From NCBI RefSeq assembly GCF_023515995.1, contig NZ_CP097320.1, forward strand, positions 1,550,001 through 1,614,000: DNA of 64,000 nucleotides, written 5' to 3'. The stretch comes from Candidatus Mycobacterium methanotrophicum. Lineage in GTDB: Bacteria > Actinomycetota > Actinomycetes > Mycobacteriales > Mycobacteriaceae. Below, one piece after another: positions 1-8,118 of this stretch. Position 1 is the first letter of the stretch, and each line of letters starts with the position of its first letter. A program made the position numbers and the translations under genes. Below the pieces are notes generated by a model. The model had not been told where the DNA came from and did not search any database. It saw nothing but the letters and a program-made list of their open reading frames with translations.

Positions 1-388
1 CTGCGTTTCCTCGCGGGTGTCCGCCCTTGCGATAGCGGAACGTTCAGGCAGCTTTACCGCAGTTTGATGTCGCGCGGGCGACTTTCGGGGCGGTGATTGA
101 TGAAATGTCTGTCGGCGGCTGCGGCGGCTCATTTGAAAGTGACCGGTGCAACGGTTTCAGCCGATGCCCCCACTGGCCGCCAGAGCTGGCGATGATCGCA
201 CGTCATCATCTCCGCAGACCGCACCCGCGTGCAGATCCCCGGAGATGGGGTGGCCGCCTGACGAGCTGGGGCAAAAATTCGTGCTGAACTGACGAGACCG
301 AATCTGAGGCATCTCGGTTCTCTAGATTCGAGACGCGCTCTGGGGCCACAGCAAGTGGCACCGCGAGCGCGACGGAGGCTGACCACTG
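1..388. other. stretch without a recognisable gene
   Basis: I see no gene that I can support here. Short open frames exist on both strands but none has a recognisable motif, a ribosome binding site or consistent codon bias. The stretch around 113-140 (CGGCTCATTTGAAAGTGACC) resembles the non-coding ends of some actinobacterial insertion sequences, perhaps IS21-like, but no transposase follows it. The neighbouring DUF6262 gene ends at 389 and points into this region, so it may be the degraded end of the same mobile element. Confidence 0.3.
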
Positions 389-970
389 TCACGACGGCGC
401 CGCCGACTGTGCCCGGCTCGCCTCTTTCATGTATCGGCGGAGCAGGGTGTTGGCACTGTCGAGGTCGTCGCCTTGTTGGTCGACGAGTTCGGTGAGCCGC
501 GCATTGGTCTCAAGCAACTCCGTGTTGTCGGCCCGCAGCTTCGTAACCAGGATTTCCAGATCGGCGATACGCGCGATCAGCTCGGACCGGTCGATCTGCT
601 CGATCTCGGCGCCGAGGGTGCGCTGTAGCCGATCGCGGAGTTTGCGTTCGGATCGACGCAATTGGGTGATCTCCTGACGGGCCAGTTCGAGATCGGTGCG
701 CAGGCTGTCGACAGAAGCCGATCGAGCGGTCGAGGCTGGCTGGGATGCTGAATTGGTTTGGTGGTTGATCGCTTCGGTGATGGCCTGTTTGAGGTCGCTG
801 TTGTTGTAGAGCAGCCACGTGGAGACCTTTGCTTCCCGTGCCACACTCGCGAAACTGATCTGGTTTCCGTTCTTGACGAGGGTGGCCAGGGCTTGTTGGG
901 TGCGTTCGTATTTCGTGCGACTGTCCAGGCGGCGCGCGGCGATGAGTTTGTCGGTGCGGGGGTCAGTCAT
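389..970 (-). CDS. DUF6262-like accessory protein of a recombinase transposon
   Basis: This 193-residue protein starts MTDPRTDKLIAARRLDSRTK. Residues ~10-60 look like a small DNA-binding helical region (SFASVAREAKVSTWLLYNN reads as a helix-turn-helix). Residues ~85-180 are rich in Leu, Arg and Glu in a heptad-like pattern typical of a coiled coil. Proteins of this family (DUF6262) usually sit immediately downstream of large tyrosine recombinases in Tn554-like elements, where TnpC is the analogous small partner. Here the ATG overlaps the 3' end of the upstream recombinase remnant by 8 bases, which fits that arrangement. A longer upstream start is possible, but the ATG at 970 gives the normal family N-terminus. 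The partner gene is broken, so this gene is probably an orphan. The exact function is not known to me. Confidence 0.6.
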   Translation of the reverse strand: MTDPRTDKLIAARRLDSRTKYERTQQALATLVKNGNQISFASVAREAKVSTWLLYNNSDLKQAITEAINHQTNSASQPASTARSASVDSLRTDLELARQEITQLRRSERKLRDRLQRTLGAEIEQIDRSELIARIADLEILVTKLRADNTELLETNARLTELVDQQGDDLDSANTLLRRYMKEASRAQSAAPS

Positions 971-1417
971 TGCCGTTGCTTGCACTGTCTGGCTGGCGCT
1001 GCGTGACGTAGAGCGGCAGTGAGTGGCAGTGCTGTTCTCGGGCTCGGCGGATGGTGCCGATCGCGGCATCGAGGCTGGCACGCTCTTCCGCGTCGAGCTG
1101 GGCGAGATTGGTGGTCATCTTCGCCAGGATGGATTCGAACATGGCCAGGTTGTAGCGGAGGTTGTCGACGACCTGCGGCGCGGCACACAGCTGCGCCTCC
1201 ATGATGTCGGCTTTGATCTTGCGGATCTCGGCTTCGATCTCGGGAATGTAGGACGGGTCGGGTCGGTAGTGGTCGCACCCGCCGCATTGGAACCGGATTG
1301 GGCAGGATCGGCCACCCGATTTGACGTTGGACGGCTCCACGCAGCCGCCGAGAAGTGTTGACACGGAACGTCGTTCGTATTCGATTTGATCAGCGGCAGG
1401 GCGCAAGGCACCGCGGT
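963..1417 (-). pseudogene. C-terminal remnant of a large tyrosine recombinase
   Basis: Only the C-terminal ~145 residues of a recombinase remain. Telling features are ERRSVSTLLGGCVEPSNV, then CPIRFQCGGCDHYRPDPSYI, a cysteine-rich segment (CxxxxxCxxC), then a long charged helix. This tail is typical of the third, large recombinase of Tn554-like actinobacterial elements. The catalytic domain with its R-H-R-H-Y residues is missing. The reading frame runs straight into the left end of the ISAs1-like element at 1418, so that insertion is the likely cause of the truncation. The missing 5' part is not found beyond the other end of the IS at 6204. A further deletion or rearrangement must therefore have followed. 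Confidence 0.7.
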
Positions 1418-1440
1418 CCAGGGTTCCGGCGTTGTTGACT
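1418..1440 (+). repeat. left inverted repeat of ISAs1-like element
   Basis: The repeat starts CCAGGGTTCCGGCGTTGTTG. The reverse complement of 6182-6204 reads CCAGGGCTCAGGCGTTGTTG followed by ATT, giving about 20 matches in 23. It lies directly at the truncation point of the recombinase remnant. Confidence 0.8.
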
Positions 1441-1547
1441 TCCGGCTCTGTTACCTGCGGTGACGGACTTGGATAGTTCGGCGTTTCGCTGCGAGGCAGA
1501 CACGGGCTTCTCGAGGACGATTAAGTTTCCTGTGCTCGATCGTCCGG

Positions 1548-2234
1548 TTGGAGTCGCCCGTGCCTGCCCGTTCAGTATCACCCGAGCCGTCCGTCGCGGA
1601 GGCGCTGGATCGCTGGCGCGCCGGGGAGCGTGTCGACGTGGTGAGTTCGAAGTTCCGGGACGTGTTGGCGTCGGTTCCGGACCCGCGTGATCGGCGTGGA
1701 TGCCGCTACTCGCTGATGGCGCTGCTGGCGATCGCGATCCTGGCGACGGCGGCCGGAATGCGCGGGTACGCGGGATTCGCCACGTGGTCGCGGACTGCTC
1801 CAGAAGACGTGATGGCGCAGTTGGGGATTCGGTTCCGCTGCCCGAGCGAGAAGACGTTCCGTTCGGTGCTGTCTCGGCTGGATCCGGTTGATCTGGACCG
1901 CCGCTTGGGCGCCTACTTCACTACCCTGGCCGTCACGCAGGACGCAGCCGACGGCGGGCTGCTGGCGGTCGCGTTGGACGGCAAGACGCTGCGCGGTGCG
2001 CGGCGTTTGGGGTCGACGGCGGCGCATCTGGTGGCGGTGTTCGCCCACCGTACCCGGCTGGTGCTCGGCCAGCTCGCTGTTGCGGAGAAGAGCAACGAAA
2101 TCCCTTGCGTGCGTATGCTGCTCAAGCTTCTGCCGCGGGTGCGGCTGCTGGTCACCGTGGATGCGATGCACACCCAGACCGCTACCGCCAGACTGATCTG
2201 CGCCACCCTGAAGTCGCACTACCTGATGATCGTG
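1548..2234 (+). pseudogene. ISAs1-family transposase, 5' part
   Basis: About 229 residues are encoded before the RIT element interrupts the frame. The N-terminus contains DPRDRRGCRYSLMALLAIAI, the hallmark of the ISAs1/H-repeat family. LAVALDGKTLRGARR carries the first catalytic aspartate (D in LDGK). VTVDAMHTQTATARLI carries the second (D in VDAMH). The frame continues after the insert as MIV|KSNQPG, the expected VKxNQP motif of this family. Start choice is uncertain: TTG at 1548 or GTG at 1560, neither with a strong ribosome binding site. The interrupted gene is inactive unless the RIT element excises precisely. Confidence 0.85.
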
Positions 2235-2340
2235 TTATGCCGTTGCTGGGACTATGCCGAGTCTGTGGGTGTTCGGGCGGAGAGTGGTTGTGGGGCGGCA
2301 TGTCTGGGGTCGGTACCGGATCGAGCATCGGCATAGTTAC
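2235..2340 (+). repeat. left terminal inverted repeat of RIT element
   Basis: This 106-bp arm matches the reverse complement of 5511-5617 except for one single-base indel (GTTCGGGCGG versus GTTCAGGGCGG) and two substitutions. It contains the heptamer TATGCCG or its complement three times, at 2236-2242, 2253-2259 and 2329-2335. The stop codon of the last recombinase gene lies inside the inner edge of the repeat. Confidence 0.9.
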
Positions 2341-3326
2341 AGGCCTTCGAGGAAGGCGAGGACGGTGTCGGAGGGCCGGTAGCGTCCCGGTGCGACGGTC
2401 GGTTGGGCGGTTATGGCGAGGGCTTTTTCCTTGATGGTCAGGTCAGCGTGCAGGTATGGGTTCGTTGATCGGACGTCGGCGTGACCAAGCCAGAGAGCGA
2501 TCACGGAGGTGTCGACACCGGCTTGGAGCAGTGCGACGGCGCAGGTGTGCCTGAGGACGTGGGGGTGCAGGTGTCTGGCCTTCAGGGAGGGGCAGCTCTG
2601 GGCGGCCTTGTGGGCGTGCACCGCGATGCGCTGCTCGATCGCGTCCCTACTCAGGCGCCGCCCACTGCGGGTCGGGAATAGCGGATCGCCGGGCCTGCCG
2701 GCGAGCTCGGCGATCCAGTTCGCGAGTACCGCCTGGATGGTGGCGGTCAACGGAACGGCGCGTTGCTTGCGGCCTTTGCCTTCGCATCTCAGGTGCGCTC
2801 CGGGGCCCAACGTGATGTCGCCACAGTTCAGCCCGATCAGTTCGGAAACCCGCAGTCCAGTCTGGATGTCCAACGCCAGCCAGGCGTGGTCGCGGCGGCC
2901 TTCCCAGCGAGCGCGGTCCGGGGCGTCGATCAGGGCTGCCGCTTCATCGCCGGCCAGGAATGTGACGGTGCGCTTGTCGGCCCGTTTGGCCGGGATGGCC
3001 AGTACTCGTTGGATGACGGCGGCGTGCTCGGGGTGGCGGAACGCGGCGTAGCGGAACAGCGCCCGGATCGCGGTCAGCCGTAGGTTGCGGGTGCGTGCGC
3101 TGTTTCCCCGCCGGGTTTGCAGATGGTCCAGGAACGATGAGATCACCGGCTCGTCCAAGTCGGCCCAGTCCAGGGTGCACGGTTCCTTGCCGGTCTGTTC
3201 GTTCACGAAGCGCAGCAGCAGTTGCAGCGAGTCCCGGTAGGAGGCGACGGTTTGCGGGCTGACTTGTCGCTGCCGGGTGAGCCGCTCGATGAAGAACATC
3301 TCCAGCGTGGTGGCGACGGCGGTCAT
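2337..3326 (-). CDS. RIT tyrosine recombinase, third gene (RitC-like)
   Basis: This 329-residue phage-type integrase has an N-terminal SAM-like core-binding domain (residues ~5-100) and a catalytic domain (~130-320). The catalytic residues visible are Arg in QTGLRVSELIGL, the His-x-x-Arg pair in HPHVLRHTCA, the His in LWLGHADV and the Tyr nucleophile in STNPYLHAD. The start ATG overlaps the stop of the preceding recombinase (ATGA at 3323-3326), so translation is probably coupled. Its role is presumably strand exchange at the inverted repeats together with its two partners. Members of such trios are thought to act together because all three are always kept. Confidence 0.85.
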   Translation of the reverse strand: MTAVATTLEMFFIERLTRQRQVSPQTVASYRDSLQLLLRFVNEQTGKEPCTLDWADLDEPVISSFLDHLQTRRGNSARTRNLRLTAIRALFRYAAFRHPEHAAVIQRVLAIPAKRADKRTVTFLAGDEAAALIDAPDRARWEGRRDHAWLALDIQTGLRVSELIGLNCGDITLGPGAHLRCEGKGRKQRAVPLTATIQAVLANWIAELAGRPGDPLFPTRSGRRLSRDAIEQRIAVHAHKAAQSCPSLKARHLHPHVLRHTCAVALLQAGVDTSVIALWLGHADVRSTNPYLHADLTIKEKALAITAQPTVAPGRYRPSDTVLAFLEGL

Positions 3327-4255
3327 CGGCCCGCTGCCTTCGATGCGGCTTCTTCGAGCCGGACGGCGGCCTGGGCGAGAAGATCGGGAGTGGCGGTCAG
3401 ATACCAGTAGGTGGAGACCGGATCGCGGTGCCCGAGGTAGGTCGACAGCCGGGGCAACAGCGCCTGGACATCGCGGCCTTGGCTATACCAGCCGGTCACG
3501 GTGCTGATCGCGAATCGGTGTCGGAGATCATGAATGTGTGGCGGGCTCGGTCGGCCGTGCGCGATGCCGGCGGCGTCGACTGCTTTGCGGAACGTTGCGC
3601 GGAAGTGGTTGTAGTCGACCGGGGTGCCGGCTAGCGACACGAAGAACCGGTCGATGTCGACGCTGCCCCGCCGATCGCGGCTGTCTGCGTAGCTGCGCAG
3701 CGCCGCGATGGTCGAAGGGGACACCGGCAGGTCCCGGCCCTTGCCGAATTTGCTGTCCCGGATCCGGATGACAGCCTCATCCCAGTCGATGTCGCCGCGG
3801 CCAAGGCGAATCGCCTCACCTACCCGCATGCCCGTGATCATCAGCAGCCTGATCATTGTTTCCAGGGTGTTCGCCCGGAACGGCGACCGTGTGCCGGCCC
3901 GCGCGCAGCGCACCAAGGCCTCGATATCGCAGTCGGTGAACAGGTACGGATTCCGGCGGCGGGCACGGTAGGCGACCAGGCCGGCTGGCGGGATCTCGGT
4001 GCGCGGCTCGGCTGCGCCCAGGTAGCGGGCGAAGCCGCGTACTGCCATCAGCCGGTGCTGCGCAACGACGGAGCCCGGGGCAAGTCGCGGATCAGACACG
4101 AACGCCAGCACGTCTGGCATCGTGATCACTTGCGTGCCGGCCGCGTCGAGCCTTGCGATGAACTGTCGTAAATACCGCTCGGCGCCGGCTAGCTTGTGCC
4201 CGAAGGCGCGCCGTAGCCGCAGATAGTCGTCCAAGGACGTTTCGAGGGCGCTCAT
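3323..4255 (-). CDS. RIT tyrosine recombinase, second gene (RitB-like)
   Basis: This protein of about 310 residues is the middle recombinase. Catalytic residues are Arg in ITGMRVGEAIRL, the pair in HIHDLRHRFA, His in STYLGHRDP and the Tyr in VSTYWYLTA. I chose the ATG at 4255, which overlaps the stop of the upstream gene as ATGA. An in-frame ATG at 4273 would add six residues (MDGGGT) and is less likely. Both junctions in this operon share the same four-base overlap, which points to strict co-translation of the trio. Codon use matches the GC-rich surroundings, so the element is adapted to a high-GC host. Confidence 0.85.
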   Translation of the reverse strand: MSALETSLDDYLRLRRAFGHKLAGAERYLRQFIARLDAAGTQVITMPDVLAFVSDPRLAPGSVVAQHRLMAVRGFARYLGAAEPRTEIPPAGLVAYRARRRNPYLFTDCDIEALVRCARAGTRSPFRANTLETMIRLLMITGMRVGEAIRLGRGDIDWDEAVIRIRDSKFGKGRDLPVSPSTIAALRSYADSRDRRGSVDIDRFFVSLAGTPVDYNHFRATFRKAVDAAGIAHGRPSPPHIHDLRHRFAISTVTGWYSQGRDVQALLPRLSTYLGHRDPVSTYWYLTATPDLLAQAAVRLEEAASKAAGR

Positions 4256-5454
4256 CGTGCCGCCGCCGTCCATGCCGGTGCCAGCTCCCGTAGCGCCGTG
4301 TAGTCGACCTTCGCGTAGATCGCGGTCGTGGCTAGATCGACATGCCGTAACAGTTGGCCGATCTCGGGCAGGCGCACCCCGCGGTCAAGCAGGTTCGTTG
4401 CCAGTGCATGACGCAGTGCGTGCGCCCGCACCCCAGGCAGCCCGGCCTTGTCACACTGCCGCCACACCGTCTGGCTGACCGCTGCCGGACACAACGGCCG
4501 GTGCGGTGCGCGCACGGTCACGAATACGGCCCTGGTCTGCGCCGTGGGGCGGGCCGCGCGCAGATACTCCGCAACAGCGGCGCCGACGTCGACGGGCAGT
4601 GGGATGCGGTCGGTGCGCCGCGACTTGCCGCGCACCACCACCTCGCCGTCACGCCACCGCAGGTCGTCCAGGGTCAACCCGGCCACCTCGCAGGCCCTCA
4701 GCCCAAGGCGTGCCAGCAGGGTCAGCATTGCGAAATCCCGGGTCCCCGCCGCAGTGCTGCGATCACAGCTATCCAGCACTTCCTGAACCAGCCCGGCCGG
4801 CATCCGCGCAGGGACCGCCACACCCTTCCAGCCGGGCACCGGCGGGATCGCCTGTACCAGCGGCGCGTCGATCAGGCCGTTGACGTACAAGAACCGCAGC
4901 ACCGAGCGCAACTCGGAAACGTTCGCACGCAGCGACCCGGTGGACAACCCCCGCGACACCACGCCGAGCAGGAAATCGGTCACCGACCGCGCCGTCAGCG
5001 ATCCGATCCCCACATCCGCAGATCCGCACTGCTCGAGGAACCGCCGGGCCGTCCTCTCGTAGCGTTCCATCGTGCGCACGGCAAGACCACGCTGATCCAC
5101 CATCCAGCCCCGATAAGCGGCCATCAGCCCGTCAAGTCTGTCCGGCTCGGCGACAGTGCCGGGCACTCCGGCGCCCCGCGAGCGCAGAAACCGCAGTAGC
5201 TGCTCGAACCTCCCGCGGCTCGGCGGCGTCTTCCGTGATGCCGCGAACTCAGCGACGAAGGCTGCCAGATGATCACCGTCGAGCCCACTCGGCGGCAGGC
5301 CTCGCGCGGTCATCCACCGGCTCAGCCGGCTCGCGTCGTTGATCTTCCACTCGATCGACGAGGGCGTATACCCCAACGATGCCAGCTCGACCCTGAACCC
5401 GAACTCGTATTCGGCCAGCACGCCCCGGATACGGCAACACGACACAGTTCCCAT
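4252..5454 (-). CDS. RIT tyrosine recombinase, first gene (RitA-like)
   Basis: This 400-residue recombinase is the promoter-proximal gene of the trio. It begins MGTVSCCRIRGV, preceded at a good distance by GAGGAGG, and the upstream ATG at 5514 lacks such a site. The N-terminal part (~1-200) contains two helical DNA-binding regions. The catalytic domain (~215-395) shows Arg in ARLGLRACEVAGL, HALRHALATNLL, His in LLRHVDLA and Tyr in TTAIYAKV. It is longer than the other two, as is usual for RitA. The operon promoter presumably lies between 5455 and the right inverted repeat at 5511. Confidence 0.85.
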   Translation of the reverse strand: MGTVSCCRIRGVLAEYEFGFRVELASLGYTPSSIEWKINDASRLSRWMTARGLPPSGLDGDHLAAFVAEFAASRKTPPSRGRFEQLLRFLRSRGAGVPGTVAEPDRLDGLMAAYRGWMVDQRGLAVRTMERYERTARRFLEQCGSADVGIGSLTARSVTDFLLGVVSRGLSTGSLRANVSELRSVLRFLYVNGLIDAPLVQAIPPVPGWKGVAVPARMPAGLVQEVLDSCDRSTAAGTRDFAMLTLLARLGLRACEVAGLTLDDLRWRDGEVVVRGKSRRTDRIPLPVDVGAAVAEYLRAARPTAQTRAVFVTVRAPHRPLCPAAVSQTVWRQCDKAGLPGVRAHALRHALATNLLDRGVRLPEIGQLLRHVDLATTAIYAKVDYTALRELAPAWTAAAR

Positions 5455-5510
5455 CTCGACCTCCTCGTTGCAGGCACCGTGCCCGCAACAATGAGCATCA
5501 ACCGGGAACC

Positions 5511-5617
5511 GCAACTATGCCGATGCTCGATCCGGCACCGACCCCAGACATGCCGCCCCACAACCACTCTCCGCCCTGAACACCCACAGACTCGGCATAG
5601 TCCCAGCAACGGCATAA
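5511..5617 (-). repeat. right terminal inverted repeat of RIT element
   Basis: This is the 107-bp partner of 2235-2340. It carries the heptamer TATGCCG/CGGCATA at 5516-5522, 5593-5599 and 5610-5616, in mirror positions to the left arm. It lies upstream of ritA and may hold the operon's promoter or operator as well as recombinase binding sites. Confidence 0.9.
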
Positions 5618-5621
5618 GACG

Positions 5622-5645
5622 GTCTATGCCGATATCGGCATAGAC
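5622..5645. repeat. 24-bp perfect palindrome at right end of RIT element
   Basis: The left half GTCTATGCCGAT (5622-5633) is the exact reverse complement of the right half ATCGGCATAGAC (5634-5645). It contains two more copies of the heptamer (5625-5631 and 5636-5642). It belongs to neither the ISAs1 transposase nor the inverted repeat, and no equivalent exists at the left end. A plausible role is a core recombination or crossover site; this is inference. Confidence 0.85.
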
Positions 5646-5646
5646 G

Positions 5647-6183
5647 GTGAAGTCGAATCAGCCCGGCCTGCTGGCCCGCATCGTCGCGCTGCCCTGGGCC
5701 CAGGTCCCGCCCACCGCCACCGACGACAGCCGCGGCCACGGCCGAGTCGAGACCAGGACACTGCAAACACTCACCGCCGCAAGGGGAATCGGATTCCCCT
5801 ACGCCAAACAGATCGTCCGAATCACCCGCGAACGGCTGGTCACCGCGACCGGGCAACGCACCGTCGAGATCGTCTATGCCATCTGCAGCCTGCCGTTCGA
5901 GCACGCCCGGCCCGCCATGATCGCGCGCTGGCTGCGCCACCATTGGGGGATAGAGAATCGGGTGCACTGGGTGCGCGATGTCACCTTCGACGAGGACCGA
6001 TCCACCACGCGCACCGGCAACGCGGCTCAGGTCCTGGCCTCGCTGCGCAACACCGCGCTCAACCTGCACCGCCTCGACCGGGCCGACAACATCGCCGAGG
6101 CCTGCCGCGCAACTGCCTTCAGCACCGACCGCGGACTTCACCTGCTCACCGAGCATCGAAACACCTGGTCACACGCGTGCTAA
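5647..6183 (+). pseudogene. ISAs1-family transposase, 3' part
   Basis: The remaining 178 residues resume with KSNQPGLLARIVALPW and end LLTEHRNTWSHAC. Visible family motifs are YAICSLPFEHARPAMIARW and the catalytic-region HHWGIENRVHWVRDVTF, in which the glutamate of the DDE triad (GIEN) is present, followed by DRSTTRTGNAAQVLASLRN. Joined to 1548-2234 it gives a normal-length transposase. The stop at 6181-6183 overlaps the right inverted repeat of the IS. Confidence 0.85.
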
Positions 6184-6204
6184 TCAACAACGCCTGAGCC
6201 CTGG
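6182..6204 (-). repeat. right inverted repeat of ISAs1-like element
   Basis: This is the partner of 1418-1440; the top strand reads AATCAACAACGCCTGAGCCC followed by TGG. The right end of the IS sits directly after the transposase stop. Confidence 0.8.
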
Positions 6205-6340
6205 GTTTTTAGAGACCGGTTAGGGGCCACACGTTGTACGCGATAGCGGTCGACCTGCGCCTGTCTGAATGTGGTTACGCATGCGTCGGAATGACCGCTT
6301 CGCCTGCCCCTCGGGAATGCGTTAACGCTATTTCCTGGGG

Positions 6341-6928
6341 TCAAGGTAAGACCTCTTCGGATAAACGTGGCCGCCGTCGCCCGAAGGGCGTTGCTGATTT
6401 GCGGTGTTCTTCGCTGAGCCCCCATTTAGCGCGCCAGCGAGCCAATCGCGCGGGCGCCCACCAGTTTGCACGCCCCATGAGTCGCATAAAGGCGGATATC
6501 AGAATCGTTCGGACTAGAAAGGCGTCCACGAGCACGGTGATCGCAAGTCCTGTGCCCAGCATCCGCATATGTTGCACTTGTGAGGCAACCATAGAGACGA
6601 ACACTATTGCCATCACAGTTGCGGCCGCGGTGACGATTCGCCCTGTGCGAGCTAAACCAAGGGCGACAGCGGTTTCGTTGTCACCGACCCCGCGGTTGGT
6701 TTTCATCCATTCTTCACGCACACTCGACAGCACGAAGACTTCGTAATCCATAGACAGGCCAAACGCGATACAGAACGTAAACGGTTGGAATGCCGCGTTT
6801 AGGTGGCCGGTACTAGTTGTTCCGAAGCCATGGAAATGACCATCCTGGAAGATCCACACCATTGCGCCGAACGCGGCGACCAGCGAGAGCAGGTTCATAA
6901 CGGTGACTGCGTGCTGACTCCGGAGGAG
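6341..6928 (-). pseudogene. C-terminal remnant of an MmpL/RND transporter
   Basis: The frame encodes the last ~195 residues of an MmpL-type RND transporter, a class that exports lipids or siderophores across the mycobacterial membrane. Recognisable pieces are VMNLLSLVAAFGAMVWIFQD, then AFGLSMDYEVFVLSSVREEW with the conserved DYEVFxLS motif. These are followed by membrane helices IVTAAATVMAIVFVSMVASQ and LAITVLVDAFLVRTILISAF, and a basic cytoplasmic tail. A full protein has about 950 residues and twelve helices. Upstream of ~6928 the sequence no longer encodes a transporter in any frame. The gene lost its 5' three quarters, probably in the same event that brought the IS next to it. Confidence 0.75.
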
Positions 6929-7056
6929 GCCGAGGCGGCCGGTCACGACGGCGTCTATGCCGCCAGGGACGACGTCGGCCGGGCGATCGCGCTGCTGCGA
7001 CGAGGGTTCGCGGACCAAGCCGGTGGTGGTGATCCGCCCCGCGACGCTGTAGCCCG

Positions 7057-7797
7057 TCAGAGTCGGGCGAGCAGTTCGGCCTTCTTCGCGGCGAACTCCT
7101 CGTCGGAGAGGATGCCGCGCTCGTGTAATCCGGCCAGTGATTCGATGGCGGCAATGATGGTCGCGGCATCTCCGGATGAGCTTCCTGCGGCCGCGGGCGC
7201 CGGTGTTTCGGCCGCGGGTGTTTCGGCCACCGGCCGCACGCCGAGCTCACGCAGACTTAGCACGCCGAACGTGCCGAGCTGGCTGGTGAAGCCGACCGAG
7301 CTGATCCCGCCGCTCTGCTGCTGTTGCACGCCGCCGATGTGGTGTTCGCCGGTATCGAAAACCTTTGTGAAACCGTCGATCTCGATTGCCAACCGCCGAG
7401 TGGCCGGGAAGAACGCGTAGCGGACGTTGTTCTGCGCACCCACCGCGCTCGGGACGCCGAGATCGGCCGGCCACCAGTTGTTCGCCGAGAATCCGATCTG
7501 GGACTGAGTGCTCGACGCGGGAAATACCGTGGTGGTGGCGAGCAACTGAACCAACTCGTTGCACAGCGCGTCGACGCGCGCCTTGAGCGCGTTGTCGAAC
7601 ATGTTGCCGACCAGCGTCATCCCGCCCCGCATCCATTGCCCGCTCCCGCCGAGCTCGGGGATGTTGAATTGGGCCATGGTGCCGCTCCCGGCACGCAGGG
7701 CGAACAGCATGGTGAGCACCGCGTCCTGGGAGAGTCCGTGACGCGCAGCGATCTCGCCTACGGCCTTGGCGGCCTCGGGGGTAACCGTTGCCTTCAT
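7057..7797 (-). CDS. SHOCT-domain protein of unknown function
   Basis: This 246-residue protein begins MKATVTPEAAKAVGEIAARH. Residues ~1-45 look like a helical domain (HGLSQDAVLTMLFALRAG). The middle contains a beta-rich region with a Gln-rich turn (GGVQQQQSGG). After an Ala/Pro linker (AETPAAETPAPAAAGSSSG), the last 35 residues form a SHOCT-type domain: LAGLHERGILSDEEFAAKKAELLARL is the classic short C-terminal oligomerisation motif (positions ~220-246). No signal peptide or membrane segment is visible. It stands alone between the mmpL remnant and lpqD. Function is unknown; SHOCT domains are often found at the ends of membrane or stress-related proteins. Confidence 0.7.
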   Translation of the reverse strand: MKATVTPEAAKAVGEIAARHGLSQDAVLTMLFALRAGSGTMAQFNIPELGGSGQWMRGGMTLVGNMFDNALKARVDALCNELVQLLATTTVFPASSTQSQIGFSANNWWPADLGVPSAVGAQNNVRYAFFPATRRLAIEIDGFTKVFDTGEHHIGGVQQQQSGGISSVGFTSQLGTFGVLSLRELGVRPVAETPAAETPAPAAAGSSSGDAATIIAAIESLAGLHERGILSDEEFAAKKAELLARL

Positions 7798-7860
7798 GAT
7801 TGGAGCCTACGCAAACCCGGGGGAACGAGCATGGGACGACGACCTCGTAGGTTCCGACGC

Positions 7861-8022
7861 GTGAGCGAAGACAGAGTTCAGGTGCCTTTTGGGGCTGACC
7901 CGGGGCTGCTGTCTTTTCGCCATAAATGCCGCGAAGCACTCTGGGACAACGCTTTTCCGCGGCTCATAGACCACGGTCGGCGCCCGGCGAAACAGCTTTC
8001 AAGAATGGGATGCCGGCGGTAG
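7861..8022 (+). CDS. possible 53-residue small protein
   Basis: A GTG-initiated frame encodes VSEDRVQVPFGADPGLLSFR and continues to a stop at 8020-8022. It fills part of a 320-base gap between the SHOCT gene and lpqD. It has no recognisable domain and only a weak upstream purine stretch. It could be a relic of a longer gene. Nothing else in 7798-8118 looks coding. Confidence 0.25.
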   Translation: MSEDRVQVPFGADPGLLSFRHKCREALWDNAFPRLIDHGRRPAKQLSRMGCRR

Positions 8023-8118
8023 GGATTGTTGACCGGTCGCCCGGTCATCAGGAGTCCTGGTCACGCGAATCTGTCTACGGCGTGCATTGAGTCCACATTC
8101 GGCACGGGGCCTGGAGGC

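Larger units (their letters stand above)
2235..5646 (-). mobile_element. RIT element (recombinase-in-trio)
   Basis: Three tyrosine recombinase genes on the minus strand overlap each other by ATGA junctions and are enclosed by long inverted repeats (2235-2340 and 5511-5617). Outside the right repeat lies a perfect 24-bp palindrome (5622-5645). The element splits a transposase codon-for-codon: the host frame reads ATC GTG at 2229-2234 and resumes GTG AAG at 5647. The host gene thus gives the boundaries to within about 3 bases (GTG is present on both sides). RIT elements are a known but little-studied class with this ritA-ritB-ritC layout. All three genes here keep full catalytic motifs, so the element looks intact and potentially active. 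Confidence 0.85.
1418..6204 (+). mobile_element. ISAs1-family insertion sequence, split by a RIT element
   Basis: The element is bounded by 23-bp inverted repeats that differ at about three positions: CCAGGGTTCCGGCGTTGTTG at the left and its counterpart at 6182-6204. Between them is one transposase of about 404 residues in two pieces, 1548-2234 and 5647-6183. The intervening 3.4 kb is a RIT element. Without that insert the IS would be about 1.37 kb, normal for ISAs1 relatives. I could not see a convincing target duplication: the flanks CACCGCGGT and GTTTTTAGAG do not match. One flank has therefore probably been rearranged. The transposase cannot be made in this state. Confidence 0.82.

Noticed and set aside
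1..160. End of an IS21-like element
   Set aside because: Only a vague resemblance around CATTTGAAAGTGACC; no istA/istB coding sequence is present.
1408..6214. Target-site duplication around the ISAs1-like element
   Set aside because: The 10 bases on each side do not match; no duplication can be claimed.
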